Of a stretch of DNA of 40,536 nucleotides, positions 14,201 through 21,625 are shown piece after piece. Position numbers and translations under genes: made by a program. The DNA is taken from positions 1 through 40,536 of the IMG/VR virus record IMGVR_UViG_3300006870_000029; one strand, 5' to 3'. How positions within the stretch are numbered: position 1 is the stretch's first letter; every line of letters starts with the position of its first letter. This DNA comes from a virus. Below the pieces are notes generated by a model. It saw only the letters and a list, made by a program, of their open reading frames with translations, had not been told where the DNA came from and ran no database searches.

Positions 14201-14526
14201 TAATCTACAGACAAGGTTGCTTCAGAGTTGACATTAGAAGCAACCGCTACACTAATCAAATAAATTCGAGAGCCTACTGAATCTACAAACGGCGATTCGA
14301 TAACCACAGAAGACTGCGAAGTTGTCGATTTAACTTGCAACGAGTTGCCCATATACGTGGACTCATACTCATCGCCAGGAACATATTTGTTGTAGTAGCC
14401 ACGGTTAGCAATAAATTTTAACGTAGCCGTGCCCGAATTGAGCGCCCACCCACCGTAATCGTTTGATTGCCTAGTACCAAAGTTAGCTTCAGTCGATGAT
14501 AGGCTGTTAATAATCCTATGAGACAT
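11272..14526 (-). CDS. gpI-like baseplate protein fused to lectin-like domains
   Basis: A 1084-residue protein. After an N-terminal beta-rich domain (about 1-185), residues about 190-400 (YLFYTDLPEFMRLDDENIAS, then ADWLALQSLDPEFFDTIQGF) resemble P2 gpI-type proteins that sit at the baseplate edge and hold fibres. The middle is a string of beta domains. The C-terminal about 190 residues (HPFSVLLQVRRFWTSGTYDI, then FGDWHWLVVRRDPANGLELI, then FAFFDRRLSDIEITLLG) look like a concanavalin A/LamG-type lectin domain, probably binding surface sugars. It follows the J gene by 13 nt in the usual J-I-fibre order. A long, mosaic architecture; domain limits are approximate. Confidence 0.75.
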   Translation of the reverse strand: MSHRIINSLSSTEANFGTRQSNDYGGWALNSGTATLKFIANRGYYNKYVPGDEYESTYMGNSLQVKSTTSQSSVVIESPFVDSVGSRIYLISVAVASNVNSEATLSVDYYSSESDSSPTASSESKTISIEAYRYARLYLGFAADPDATLMKVKITFTGPSAGSLASDDIITLYDPVVCEDHYTGYGRISYLFYTDLPEFMRLDDENIASLVKSPQVPVPLKRFVESLAYPADNIADTAISFQYTRATEGTESKSKLTDPDTADAAYLFWLASITATTLLSASSGFTPWTALEEYDGDADTNPGEWEDIETLADWLALQSLDPEFFDTIQGFRDQIRTGFSGINAGRADTIVSYIRTLLDTTTPDNAAVVVNKNAMENPFQLSVLVDPTVDPDSAGNFITDALNSSLSAGAFATKVSEATNSGDVSYDMTSLLYPATHSNSAAGGVDIYGKSFVSDERNFARHIRLNETSSNTVVEIGGGVGDSHYSADSQYFYGDMSGSTYGSITSSDTATLDLGGSSAGYDLVFVLTDITLPSAAVDTAGDGGNTPADWLYREKYLLACGTDSSSSDNDWAVYLVSGHTSGPDTDVRLLLVDGYEAVGASNYAVSDPIDFNSIGATGQYVLRVSRSALSASDATVSFYAQGSLYDDWESNAVGSSTFTPGSASAGAGAGIQILGQLNATDDWADATPVSCGVKRVLVFDAPISFTGSSDTSSSAHAYVGGDDVDDFGMYVYSPTLDIDLSSVDVYADSFTVDASGGASVTLTVNQASSNDLDVLAMRQLSGADVWYFGAAASGGDSLAIDGLSASTAYRVIPTVVDPSDGSTSTAAFTDFTTDGSGVLTIAAQDDYDGASALYQGITVTQIDVQPSGGGSSVATFLPDTIASTATTGADSVTPANTWTLTRSYPGSSSTAYAPSQVVDRDILHVYEGSPSMHNPPSLESYHPFSVLLQVRRFWTSGTYDIFRLENATNQGLRVFYDDGDIKATFTDNTNTETVTWTETPSFGDWHWLVVRRDPANGLELIVDGTSESTATAAVATTFTTATNSATFGQGAASEFNARFGLAEFAFFDRRLSDIEITLLGTEIS

Positions 14527-14539
14527 ACCTGAACTCCAA

Positions 14540-16114
14540 CTATGAAACTGTAATATTCAACGTGCCGTAAGTTAGCAAAGTACCAAGGTTGCGAACTGTC
14601 AGGTCACTATCAACTGCTCCTGTACCGTTTAGTACCGTAAACGTGTTACTGTCGTTACTGCCACCGGTTATGGCCCCAGAAGATACCGTGGCGGTTCCAA
14701 GAGCCGCAGCAACTGTTCCTGTACCTTGGTAGGTTGCACCGGCATCTACGTTACCGCTATTTGAAGTGTCGTTGTACCCTAGCCCGTTTGCTTTGGCTAC
14801 AAAGACACCGGTACCAGCCCCGCCTGAAACCACGATTGACTCAGCATTTTCAAATTCATACACAACTGGAGTAGCAACGTCAGCGTCTACATAATAGAAG
14901 CCAAGTTCACCAACCGCATAAGTTGCGTCGGTTACACCTGAAGTCACCAAAGTCGCAGACGCTGCTGTACCGCCAGAAGCAGTGTAGTAACCAATGTTAT
15001 CCGTACCAATAAGCGTCTGACCATCAAGCGTCAAAGCAGAAACATAATCCACGCCAGAAATGCCATCAATCAACGAAATTAACTCGTTCTGACGAACCGT
15101 GTTCGCAGACCAATCCCACTGGTTCGGATCAAAATGCGCTTTAATCGCATTCTCTACAGCAGTCTTCACAGTCGAAGCAACCGCACCTGAAGTCTTAACT
15201 ACAGTAGCCGTAACACTAACCGAAGCAAGCTCAGCGCTCATCACATCAATCGTCACACCAGAAGCAACTCGGGCCGTAAGAGAGTCATACAAATCTAACA
15301 AGTTGCTAGCCGAAACAGGGACCTGCGCCGTCGCAGAAGCTGCCGTACTCACATTACCGCCAACAGCCACAAGAGCATAACCATCATGGGTACCGTAGCC
15401 CGTAGCAGTAGTATCACGGTCACGGTAACGTCTCCGATTGAAAACTTCTACCCGATTAGCGTACGTCTTATTTGCCGACACATAATATTTGATCTGCGAA
15501 GCTGTAGTAGAAGCGGAAGTGTAGCTTGCCAGTAACGTGGCACCTCTCGTAAAATACTCGCTGTCTGTCTCAGCATCAGCACCGTCAGACGGGTTAGTAG
15601 CAAATGTTGCTGAAGAAAAATTGTCGTTAGCTGTCAACAATACTAAAGACTCACCTACTAAGGTGGAAGAGTTATACGCAGCACCGATAGCTTCTGCAGT
15701 TACAGCCAAACCTGATCCCGAGGTGCCAGTAAAGTCAGCATCAAGTCTGAAAATGTAAGACCGTGCTGTGTTCCGGTCGTAGTACATGAATAGCGTACCG
15801 GCATACAACGTATCGCTAGCAAACATGGTTACGTCAATAGTAGCAGTAGCTTTTGTACCGTCACTTCGGGTTAGGCCAAATAGTTGAAGCAAAACTTCAG
15901 TGGTCGCTGAAGGGAGCCGGTTGATCGTCGCAGCAAGCTGAGCCGTACGATTAGCGAACGCCTCCGAAAGCACAACCTCAATCTGACCCGCCTCGGGATA
16001 CCAACCCGGCAGTAGCCCACGGGCACTTGAAAGAATGTCATTCAGAATGGCTACAGGATCTTCATCGTTAATAGTTAAATCAACGTAGCTACTTACATCA
16101 GGTGAAGAAGACAT
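14540..16114 (-). CDS. Baseplate J-like wedge protein
   Basis: A 524-residue protein matching the P2 gpJ/T4 gp6-like baseplate family. It has the N-terminal PVAILNDILSSARGLLPGWY and LSEAFANRTAQLAATINRLP region, a LFGLTRSDGTKATATIDVTM segment, the DSEYFTRGATLL core, and a C-terminal domain with YDSLTARVASGVTIDVMSAE. Such proteins form the wedge ring that triggers sheath contraction. It lies directly after the gp25-like gene (13 nt) and before the gpI-like gene, the canonical W-J-I order. The C-terminal part (about 380-524) has extra beta-rich sequence. Confidence 0.88.
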   Translation of the reverse strand: MSSSPDVSSYVDLTINDEDPVAILNDILSSARGLLPGWYPEAGQIEVVLSEAFANRTAQLAATINRLPSATTEVLLQLFGLTRSDGTKATATIDVTMFASDTLYAGTLFMYYDRNTARSYIFRLDADFTGTSGSGLAVTAEAIGAAYNSSTLVGESLVLLTANDNFSSATFATNPSDGADAETDSEYFTRGATLLASYTSASTTASQIKYYVSANKTYANRVEVFNRRRYRDRDTTATGYGTHDGYALVAVGGNVSTAASATAQVPVSASNLLDLYDSLTARVASGVTIDVMSAELASVSVTATVVKTSGAVASTVKTAVENAIKAHFDPNQWDWSANTVRQNELISLIDGISGVDYVSALTLDGQTLIGTDNIGYYTASGGTAASATLVTSGVTDATYAVGELGFYYVDADVATPVVYEFENAESIVVSGGAGTGVFVAKANGLGYNDTSNSGNVDAGATYQGTGTVAAALGTATVSSGAITGGSNDSNTFTVLNGTGAVDSDLTVRNLGTLLTYGTLNITVS

Positions 16115-16126
16115 GGCTGAACCTCA

Positions 16127-16426
16127 CTAACCAAACTCAATTCGGGCATCAGTAACAACTCCACCCTTTTTCAACAAACTAACTTCTTTCAAGGTTATAG
16201 ACTTTGGGTAGAAATCGTAAAAATCTGAAGTAAACGCAGCGGCATCAAATTTATGAAAAGCCGGATCAGTAATCCCAAACTCAGGCATAAGCGTTCGTTC
16301 GTTTTTTCTTGACTTCAGAAAAGCAGAAATCTGTTGACCCTTGTACGTGTCAGTATCCGTACTTACCGTACTGAAGCGACCGTTAACCGCATCCATACTA
16401 AATGGGTAAGACATAACAAAAGCCAT
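16127..16426 (-). CDS. gp25-like (GPW) baseplate wedge protein
   Basis: A 99-residue protein of the GPW/gp25 family: SAFLKSRKNERTLMPEFGI and DPAF are characteristic (the usual pattern is LL+T..GERV+.P.FG...). It nucleates sheath assembly at the baseplate and has a lysozyme-like history, though in phages it is structural. I start at the second ATG (16426, MAFVMSYPF), which lies 5 nt after GGAGG; an adjacent ATG at 16429 and a TTG further up are alternatives. Confidence 0.88.
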   Translation of the reverse strand: MAFVMSYPFSMDAVNGRFSTVSTDTDTYKGQQISAFLKSRKNERTLMPEFGITDPAFHKFDAAAFTSDFYDFYPKSITLKEVSLLKKGGVVTDARIEFG

Positions 16427-16453
16427 CATTACCTCCAAAAAGCCCTCATATAC

Positions 16454-16483
16454 ATTCTACCGAAAAAATAAACAGGCTAACAA
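16454..16483 (-). promoter_or_regulatory. Candidate promoter before the wedge genes
   Basis: TTGTTA (16483-16478), an 18-nt spacer rich in T, then TAGAAT (16459-16454). It lies in the 60-nt gap between the 111-residue gene and the gp25-like gene. The -35 matches four of six bases and the spacer is one longer than optimal, so this is tentative. It would start transcription of the gp25-J-I block. Confidence 0.35.
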
Positions 16484-16486
16484 CTA

Positions 16487-16822
16487 CTAGTCTGAAGAAA
16501 CTTCACTAAACCAATCAACAAAATACGGATCAGTCACAGGAATGACACACAAATCAACCAAGTCAATCTCCCACTTGTTATCCTCAACCGTCGCCCACGC
16601 TATCTCAAGACTTGACTCAGCAGGAACCGTACCAATATTGCACTCTAAACCAAACACGTTAATAAAATAGTTGACCATACAACCAGAAATGCCCTCGTGG
16701 TAACAAGGAGCATCTTCGCTGTTACCATGAGGGCAAATACTGGGAGCAATATCAATATTTGTCTTGTTAATGTTTAGTAGAATGCGGTGACCATCAACAT
16801 GCCATTCTACTTCGTTAATCAT
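16487..16822 (-). CDS. Hypothetical protein (111 aa) with cysteine/histidine cluster
   Basis: Starts MINEVEWHVDGHRILLNINK. The segment CPHGNSEDAPCYHEGISGCM (about residues 30-49) groups three cysteines and two histidines and could bind a metal, although the spacing matches no zinc-finger class I know. The rest is probably a small beta-rich domain. It lies between the BppU-like paralogue and the gp25-like gene, so a baseplate-associated role is plausible. No family recognised. Confidence 0.6.
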   Translation of the reverse strand: MINEVEWHVDGHRILLNINKTNIDIAPSICPHGNSEDAPCYHEGISGCMVNYFINVFGLECNIGTVPAESSLEIAWATVEDNKWEIDLVDLCVIPVTDPYFVDWFSEVSSD

Positions 16823-16832
16823 AAAATTTACC

Positions 16833-17177
16833 TTACCGTGTAACCTCTAAGTCAAGCGTAAAGATGCCTTCAACAACCCGCTCCACGTTGCCTTCGCTAT
16901 CCTCAATCTCCAAGTCGTAAACACCCCCGTCAGTTAAAGCGGCGGTGTCAGTAGCTGAGATAGACAACACGATCTCACCAGAACTATTCGTTGAAATTCT
17001 ACCGTTAGCGGTAGTTAACTCGATAATCGTGGTAGAAGAACCTGTAGTGCGGCGAACATGCATTCGGCCAGTATACGAACTAAGGTCACGTGCGTCCCCG
17101 TTACTATCTTTTACAGTTAGAGTGCGAGAAAACGTAGAACCCTGCTCACACACCATGTCATAAGCTCCAGCAGCCAT
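16833..17177 (-). CDS. BppU/DUF2479-like tail protein, paralogue 2
   Basis: A 114-residue protein with the same pattern as the gene at 8649-8993: an N-terminal GSTFSRTLTVKD strand pair, RMHVRRTTGSS, IIELTTANGRIS, SGEIVLSISATDTAAL, VYDLEI and a C-terminal LEVTR. Proteins of this type lie next to the baseplate genes of many phages and appear to connect fibres. It has a strong ribosome-binding site (AAAGGAG, 6 nt, ATG). Two copies in one genome suggest two attachment positions or two fibre types. Confidence 0.72.
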   Translation of the reverse strand: MAAGAYDMVCEQGSTFSRTLTVKDSNGDARDLSSYTGRMHVRRTTGSSTTIIELTTANGRISTNSSGEIVLSISATDTAALTDGGVYDLEIEDSEGNVERVVEGIFTLDLEVTR

Positions 17178-17233
17178 AGAAATCTCCTTTACAAGACTTA
17201 TCTCTAGTATACCGAAGCTGCAGGGTACTTATC

Positions 17234-17425
17234 TCACGACTTGGCAGTCTTACCTGACTCCTTCGGAGTTTCTTCTTCAACTGAAGCAGCCTGCGCCTGA
17301 AGTTCAGCAATAGCACGCTGAGCGGTGTTCAGGTTCACACGCAACACCGTGTTAGCAGCCGTTAGCTGCTTAATCTGCTCAAGCAGGTCTTCTACAATTG
17401 CATTAGGATCAATATTTGTTTCCAT
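17234..17425 (-). CDS. Small coiled-coil protein (63 aa)
   Basis: Read from the ATG at 17425 (METNIDPNAIVEDLLEQIKQ), 6 nt after GAAAGG. Leucines and isoleucines recur at heptad spacing (about residues 10-45, LTAANTVLRVNLNTAQRAIA), so it should form a parallel coiled coil. The C-terminus is a short Lys/Ser tail. It could be a tail or baseplate connector, or a scaffold; nothing decides. The frame can be extended upstream to 17488, but that would overlap the previous gene. Confidence 0.6.
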   Translation of the reverse strand: METNIDPNAIVEDLLEQIKQLTAANTVLRVNLNTAQRAIAELQAQAASVEEETPKESGKTAKS

Positions 17426-17444
17426 TTCCAACCTTTCAGGAAGT

Positions 17445-17963
17445 TTACCACCAAGCCGGTGCTGGGCGTCCTTTTGACCATACGGCAAAAGATTCTTTGT
17501 CTATTATATAAAACTCACGATAAATGTCAACGGCTTCCTCAATCGGAGCGTGCTTAAAACCAAGACGTTCGTGGAATGCACCACCAACAGCCAACGCAAT
17601 ATCAGTCAACTCGCCGTCAGGGAGAAGATGGGACGAATCAACAATCTTGTCCAACTGCTTCAAACAAGCATGCTCCTTGTTGAACCGGAAACTGAACTCT
17701 TCACACAACGCATAGGCGTGCTCAAAAAGCCAGTTAAAGTTACTGATCGACTCGCCCACCCAACGGGTACTCGGATGATTCGCATACCCGCCACGATGCG
17801 GCGTACCCTTAGCAGTCAAAGGCACATCGTCGTCCGTAGCACCATGTCTACGAAGAGCAGACACCAACATCTGAACGCTCTCAACAGTCATCTTCGGCAC
17901 ATGCTTATCACACAGAGCCTGCGCTGCTTCTACCGGATCAGTTTCAACAACAAATATGTTCAT
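17445..17963 (-). CDS. Conserved phage protein with MNIFVxxTDP start
   Basis: A 172-residue protein beginning MNIFVVETDPVEAAQALCDK and continuing HVPKMTVESVQMLVSALRR. The pattern MNIFVL.TDP..AAQ..CDKHV.KM..ES.QML is one I recognise from many phage genomes, in proteins of unproven function. Further conserved-looking parts are NHPSTRWVGESISNFNWLFE and a histidine (HACLKQLD). It may be an enzyme acting on nucleic acid, but I would not claim it. The ATG lies 2 nt after the 3' end of the tRNA gene; the tRNA's GGGGGT end is the only Shine-Dalgarno-like sequence. Confidence 0.75.
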   Translation of the reverse strand: MNIFVVETDPVEAAQALCDKHVPKMTVESVQMLVSALRRHGATDDDVPLTAKGTPHRGGYANHPSTRWVGESISNFNWLFEHAYALCEEFSFRFNKEHACLKQLDKIVDSSHLLPDGELTDIALAVGGAFHERLGFKHAPIEEAVDIYREFYIIDKESFAVWSKGRPAPAWW

Positions 17964-17965
17964 AG

Positions 17966-18039
17966 TACCCCCGGTGGGACTCGAACCCACACTGTAGGCG
18001 TTTTAAGCGCCCTTTCTCTGCCAATTGGAATACGGGGGC
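17966..18039 (-). tRNA. tRNA with anticodon UAA (Leu codon UUA), short variable loop
   Basis: It folds as a cloverleaf: acceptor GCCCCCG/CGGGGGT (one G-U pair), a weak D-stem of three pairs with GG in the loop, anticodon stem GGGCG/CGCCT with loop CTTAAAA (anticodon UAA), a variable loop of only 5 nt (ACAGT), T-arm GTGGG-TTCGAGT-CCCAC, and discriminator A. CCA is not encoded. UAA reads the leucine codon UUA, yet leucine tRNAs normally have a long variable arm. It is served by the promoter at 18074-18103, and the next gene starts 2 nt downstream. Confidence 0.9.
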
Positions 18040-18073
18040 GAGAGTTGCGGCTAATGTGTTTGCCGTTTGCTAG

Positions 18074-18103
18074 AGTATAACATAGGTCCCCAAACAAAGT
18101 CAA
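18074..18103 (-). promoter_or_regulatory. Strong promoter for the tRNA, overlapping HNH start signals
   Basis: TTGACT (18103-18098), an 18-nt spacer, then TATACT (18079-18074) with TGT before it (extended -10). It faces the tRNA on the minus strand. The -35 box overlaps the ribosome-binding site (AAGGAG, 18102-18107) of the plus-strand HNH gene. A plus-strand TATAAC (18076-18081) overlaps the same -10 and might serve the HNH gene. Confidence 0.8.
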
Positions 18104-18112
18104 GGAGAAACG

Positions 18113-18589
18113 GTGCCAAAAATTAGAACTTGGACAGAACAACAATTACGGGATGCTTGCGAATGTAGCATGTCTATCCGTAATGTGCTTAAAGAACTCA
18201 ACCTGCAACCTACTGGCGGCAACTACAAAAGCATCAAGAGCCATATCAAGTCGTTTGGTATTGATATTGAGCATTTCACAGGGCAAGGGCACCTTAAAGG
18301 TAAAACCCACACATGGGCACCAAAAAGACCACTGGAAGAAATTCTAGTCAAACACTCCAGTTACACCAACACTAATCATCTCAAGAATCGCCTTTTCGCT
18401 GAAGAAGTTTTCCAGCAGAAGTGCTATCAGTGTGAGCGGGCAGAATGGAACGGGCAACCAATCCCTACCGAATTAGAACACATCAACGGTGTCAACACGG
18501 ACAACCGGCTAGAAAACCTAACTATCCTGTGCCCAAACTGCCACGCTCAAACTGATACCTACCGGGGCAAGAACAAAGGTAAGTGTTAG
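18113..18589 (+). CDS. HNH homing endonuclease, the only plus-strand gene
   Basis: A 158-residue protein, GTG start 5 nt after AAGGAG. The N-terminal half (TWTEQQLRDACECSMSIRNV, then PTGGNYKSIKSHIKSFGIDI) is a helix-turn-helix-like DNA-binding part common in free-standing phage HNH enzymes. The C-terminal half has a zinc and catalytic core: CYQC, LEHINGVNTDNRLENL and CPNC. The histidine of EHING and the asparagines fit an HNH fold. It probably nicks or cuts a site in related genomes and spreads with its flanks. Opposite orientation and a position next to a tRNA are typical of such mobile genes. It converges on the sigma factor gene with 15 nt between them and no clear terminator. Confidence 0.9.
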   Translation: MPKIRTWTEQQLRDACECSMSIRNVLKELNLQPTGGNYKSIKSHIKSFGIDIEHFTGQGHLKGKTHTWAPKRPLEEILVKHSSYTNTNHLKNRLFAEEVFQQKCYQCERAEWNGQPIPTELEHINGVNTDNRLENLTILCPNCHAQTDTYRGKNKGKC

Positions 18590-18604
18590 TTATCTTCAGG
18601 AACC

Positions 18605-19528
18605 TCAGTCGTCGTTTTCTTGACTAAACGCCCAAGCAATCCCAGAAGAAGGATGCCGCAACCGGGCAATAGCCTTAGCCTCTAGCTGCCGGACACGCTC
18701 ACGAGTCAAACCCATCGACTCGCCAATCTCCTGCAACGTCTTCGGAGCACCCTGACCCGCAAGACCATGATGCTTAATCAACACATCATACTCCCGGTCA
18801 GGCAGAATCGACAAAGCCTGCATGATATCGTCAGCGAAACTGCCCTCAATACCTGCGTCCTCTACCGCAATCTGATCCGAATTCACCAACGTGTCAGCAT
18901 GCGAAACCATGCTCTCCTCGCTCAACGGAACATCCAAAGACTCCAACTTCGTGTTCTCCATATGACCCCAAATCTCATCCAAATAATCGTCTTCCCAATC
19001 CAGATAATCGGCAATCTCATACATCGAGAAACTGCTACGGCTCGACTCAAACTCCTCAACCACAGCAGCAAGCTTACGCACATCAGCCTCCACATGCATA
19101 GGCAGACGTATAGCACGGCCCTGGTTCGCTATGGCACGCTGGCAAGCCTGTCGGCACCACCACGTAGCATATGTAGAGAACTTGAACCCACGCTCAGGAT
19201 CGAACTTATCTGCCGCACGCATAAGGCCAATCGTGGCCTCCTGAATGAGATCTTCGTACTCCATGCGGGACTGTGAACGTGCGTACTTGGCTGCAGTGTC
19301 CATCGCTAGCCGCAAGTTGTGTGAAACGAACGTGTCCTTGGAGCGCTTACCTTCCCGAACGGCTGCGTTGAGTCGTCGCCTCTCCATGGGATCAATGCTG
19401 ATGCCTTCGATGTGGGATTCGTTGAGAATCCGGTCGGCTTCTAGTCCTTCTTGAATTGCCCGCCCCAACACAATTTCTTCTTCACGGGTAAGAATCTTGT
19501 GCTTTGAACTGAGAGTGTATCCAGCCAT
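18605..19528 (-). CDS. RNA polymerase sigma-70 family factor
   Basis: A 307-residue protein read from ATG 19528, which has AAAGG 7 nt upstream; upstream ATG codons lie in or near the promoter region. Domains in order: region 1.2 (TREEEIVLGRAIQEGLEADR), region 2 (VSHNLRLAMDTAAKYARSQS, the DLIQEATIGLMRAADKFDPE core, then GFKFSTYATWWCRQACQRAI, including the -10-reading helix), region 3 (HVEADVRKLAAVVEEFESSR), and region 4 (LPDREYDVLIKHHGLAG, then LQEIGESMGLTRERVRQLEA, the -35 helix-turn-helix). It is a complete group 1/2-type sigma factor rather than a small ECF one. It should redirect host polymerase to phage promoters. It lies downstream of the polymerase gene with its own candidate promoter and a hairpin in its leader. 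Confidence 0.95.
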   Translation of the reverse strand: MAGYTLSSKHKILTREEEIVLGRAIQEGLEADRILNESHIEGISIDPMERRRLNAAVREGKRSKDTFVSHNLRLAMDTAAKYARSQSRMEYEDLIQEATIGLMRAADKFDPERGFKFSTYATWWCRQACQRAIANQGRAIRLPMHVEADVRKLAAVVEEFESSRSSFSMYEIADYLDWEDDYLDEIWGHMENTKLESLDVPLSEESMVSHADTLVNSDQIAVEDAGIEGSFADDIMQALSILPDREYDVLIKHHGLAGQGAPKTLQEIGESMGLTRERVRQLEAKAIARLRHPSSGIAWAFSQENDD

Positions 19529-19557
19529 ATAGCTGCCTTTCATCTGGGATATACGGT

Positions 19558-19580
19558 ATCTTCTGCGCTTTGCGGAAGAT
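19558..19580 (-). other. Hairpin in the sigma factor leader
   Basis: ATCTTC-CGC-AAA-GCG-CA-GAAGAT can fold into a stem of nine pairs with a two-base bulge. It would sit about 30 nt before the start codon in the leader of the sigma gene, between the candidate promoter and the ribosome-binding site. It might modulate translation or mRNA stability; this is inference from position only. Confidence 0.4.
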
Positions 19581-19587
19581 GTCGGAG

Positions 19588-19616
19588 ACTTTAGCACCGA
19601 TCAAACGGGGACACAA
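19588..19616 (-). promoter_or_regulatory. Candidate promoter for the sigma factor gene
   Basis: TTGTGT (19616-19611), a 17-nt spacer, then TAAAGT (19593-19588) with TGC before it (extended -10). Both hexamers deviate from consensus, but the spacing and extended -10 are right. Start of transcription near 19581 would give a leader of about 53 nt. The gap 19617-19690 upstream contains nothing else I can identify. Confidence 0.5.
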
Positions 19617-19690
19617 CCCCACATCGCCAAGTTTTGCGAATAATTTTGAAGAAATGCTAGTAAGTCGCCGGTTTTGTAAGTAATACGAGC

Positions 19691-21625
19691 CTAAAACTCG
19701 TAAGTCGGTGACTCAAAAAGTGCCTTCCGTAAAGTCTCGTCACCATACTTCTTGCGGTCGTCGTCAGTCAACTCAATCACTTCATGTTCGCCTTCTGTAT
19801 ATAGTGTGCCCCATGACTCTCCTCCAAGATCAGGCTCAGTAGAAATGTGTACATCTTTGAGGATCATCTCCATAATTACACCAGCTTCCCTGCACATCTC
19901 CACAGCTGTTTCCTCAGGGAAACTAAACAAGATCTCATCGTGGATAGGAAGCAAAGCATAGTCCCAATAACCGGCCTCGTACAGCTTCACCATGGCTCTA
20001 CCAAGAACATCTCGGGCCGTGGACTGAATGCAGTAGTTGAGGGCAGCGTAGGGCCTCTCAGCGTCTACAGGAAGCTTCCTGCCCGTGTGTGTAATAACAT
20101 AGTTGCGTTTGCCGGTTTTAACAGGATGAGCTAGCTGGTGTGCATAGCGGGTCACGCCCTGATAGGTACTGTCGAACAAGTCGCACACTTTCTGGGCTTC
20201 TTCAACTGAAAGCCCTGATTGTCTAGAAAGTGTCTGGGGACCTGCCCCGTAAACCTTACCGAAGTTAACTGTTTTAGCGATCTTTCTGGTAACTCCCGTG
20301 TTGTCAGCGGTGGTTTGGTGCAGATCGCCACCTTCTTTGAACACCTGCAACATAACAGGGTCTTGGGAAAGCGCAGCTAAAACTCTTAGCTCAACTCCAG
20401 AGAAGTCGATAGAAGCCATCCGGCATCCTTCTTCTGCGAGGAACATTCGACGTATAACATCACCGCTAGACGGTAGCTGCTGCAACGGAGGGTCAGTCAA
20501 AGACATTCTGCCTGTCCGTGCCTGCAAGCTGTTCATTTTTGGATGGACTCTCAAATTGCTGTCCATACTGGCAAGAGAAGCGATTACGTAACTATCTCGC
20601 CATTTAGCACTGTTCTTAGCAGCCATAACTGCACGGGCAAGCTCTCCAGCCATACCAGAGTCCTCATCGTCAATAACAGACTGCAAAACCATCTTATCGA
20701 CCTTCAGCCCGCCCGAAGCAGTAGTTTCGGTAAGCCGCACCCCCAGCTTAGTCAAAGCCTCAGCTACATCTTTCGTAGCGTTATGGTTTTCGACCCCAAA
20801 CGAACGAACGACATCAATATGGGCCTGCTCTTCAGCATTCATTTGCTCAACAAGCTGCTCGGCATAGCCGACGTCAATACGCAGGCCCCGACGCTCCATG
20901 TCGGCCACAAGCTTCAGAATCTGATGCTCATACCTGACCAAATGGTCCATAGTTTGACGTTTGATCTCCTTACGCAAATGAGGAAACAAACGAGCCGTCA
21001 AAATAACGTCCGTGCCCGCATAGTGAACCAGCGTCGGATGTGCTGCAGGAATGTTTCGCCAACCTTCCTTAACAGACCACTTCTGCTGCTTAAACAAATC
21101 CTTAAGAGCCTGATCCGAATCAGGAGCACTCTTGTCAACATGATGCGCTGCAAGGTTCTTCAAACCGTGACCTACCCCGCCCTCAACTCGGCTACGAGGA
21201 TCAGCCAAATGCGACAAAATCTTTGTATCGTAAGTTCTATCTAAAAGTTCGATAGCGTCAACGTGATCGTGGCGATCCAGTCCCAACGCATCGAAAACGG
21301 CGTTATGGGCCAGAAGCCTACAATCGGTCTCGTTCATCACGATATCAATAGATCGCTGAAACCACGGCTCTTTCCAAATAAACACAAACGCTTCATCCTG
21401 ATCTCCCCACTGAATACTCTTAATCTCCCAAGTTGTGGAGAAAATATCAAGGCCCGTGGCCTCAATGTCGTATGCAAGAGGACGCTGCTTACTGAACAGC
21501 CAGTCTCTGAAATTAGCGAAATCGTCGTCAGACCTTACCAGCGTGACGTTACCGATAGATGTATCAGCTACATACGTCTCATGCAGCCAGTCATCAAACA
21601 AAGTAAGGGAGGTGTCTTCACTCAT
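19691..21625 (-). CDS. polA: DNA polymerase, family A (PolA-like) with 3'-5' exonuclease domain
   Basis: A 644-residue protein without the 5'-3' nuclease domain of bacterial Pol I. The N-terminal exonuclease begins at LAYDIEATGLDI (Exo I, about residues 50-61), with HNAVFDALGLD (Exo II) and a later YAGTDVILTARL (Exo III, Asp). Polymerase motifs: A, DFSGVELRVLAALS (about 400-413); B, RKIAKTVNFGKVYGAGPQTL, with Phe where wild-type Pol I has Phe762, so dideoxynucleotides should be disfavoured; C, LLPIHDEILFSF (His-Asp-Glu). It should replicate the phage genome. The ATG overlaps the stop of the IMPDH/GMPR-like gene by 4 nt, linking it to nucleotide metabolism genes. Confidence 0.95.
   Translation of the reverse strand: MSEDTSLTLFDDWLHETYVADTSIGNVTLVRSDDDFANFRDWLFSKQRPLAYDIEATGLDIFSTTWEIKSIQWGDQDEAFVFIWKEPWFQRSIDIVMNETDCRLLAHNAVFDALGLDRHDHVDAIELLDRTYDTKILSHLADPRSRVEGGVGHGLKNLAAHHVDKSAPDSDQALKDLFKQQKWSVKEGWRNIPAAHPTLVHYAGTDVILTARLFPHLRKEIKRQTMDHLVRYEHQILKLVADMERRGLRIDVGYAEQLVEQMNAEEQAHIDVVRSFGVENHNATKDVAEALTKLGVRLTETTASGGLKVDKMVLQSVIDDEDSGMAGELARAVMAAKNSAKWRDSYVIASLASMDSNLRVHPKMNSLQARTGRMSLTDPPLQQLPSSGDVIRRMFLAEEGCRMASIDFSGVELRVLAALSQDPVMLQVFKEGGDLHQTTADNTGVTRKIAKTVNFGKVYGAGPQTLSRQSGLSVEEAQKVCDLFDSTYQGVTRYAHQLAHPVKTGKRNYVITHTGRKLPVDAERPYAALNYCIQSTARDVLGRAMVKLYEAGYWDYALLPIHDEILFSFPEETAVEMCREAGVIMEMILKDVHISTEPDLGGESWGTLYTEGEHEVIELTDDDRKKYGDETLRKALFESPTYEF

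Noticed and set aside
17966-18039. Stop-codon suppressor tRNA
   Set aside because: The anticodon is UAA, which reads UUA. Suppression of UAA would need anticodon UUA.
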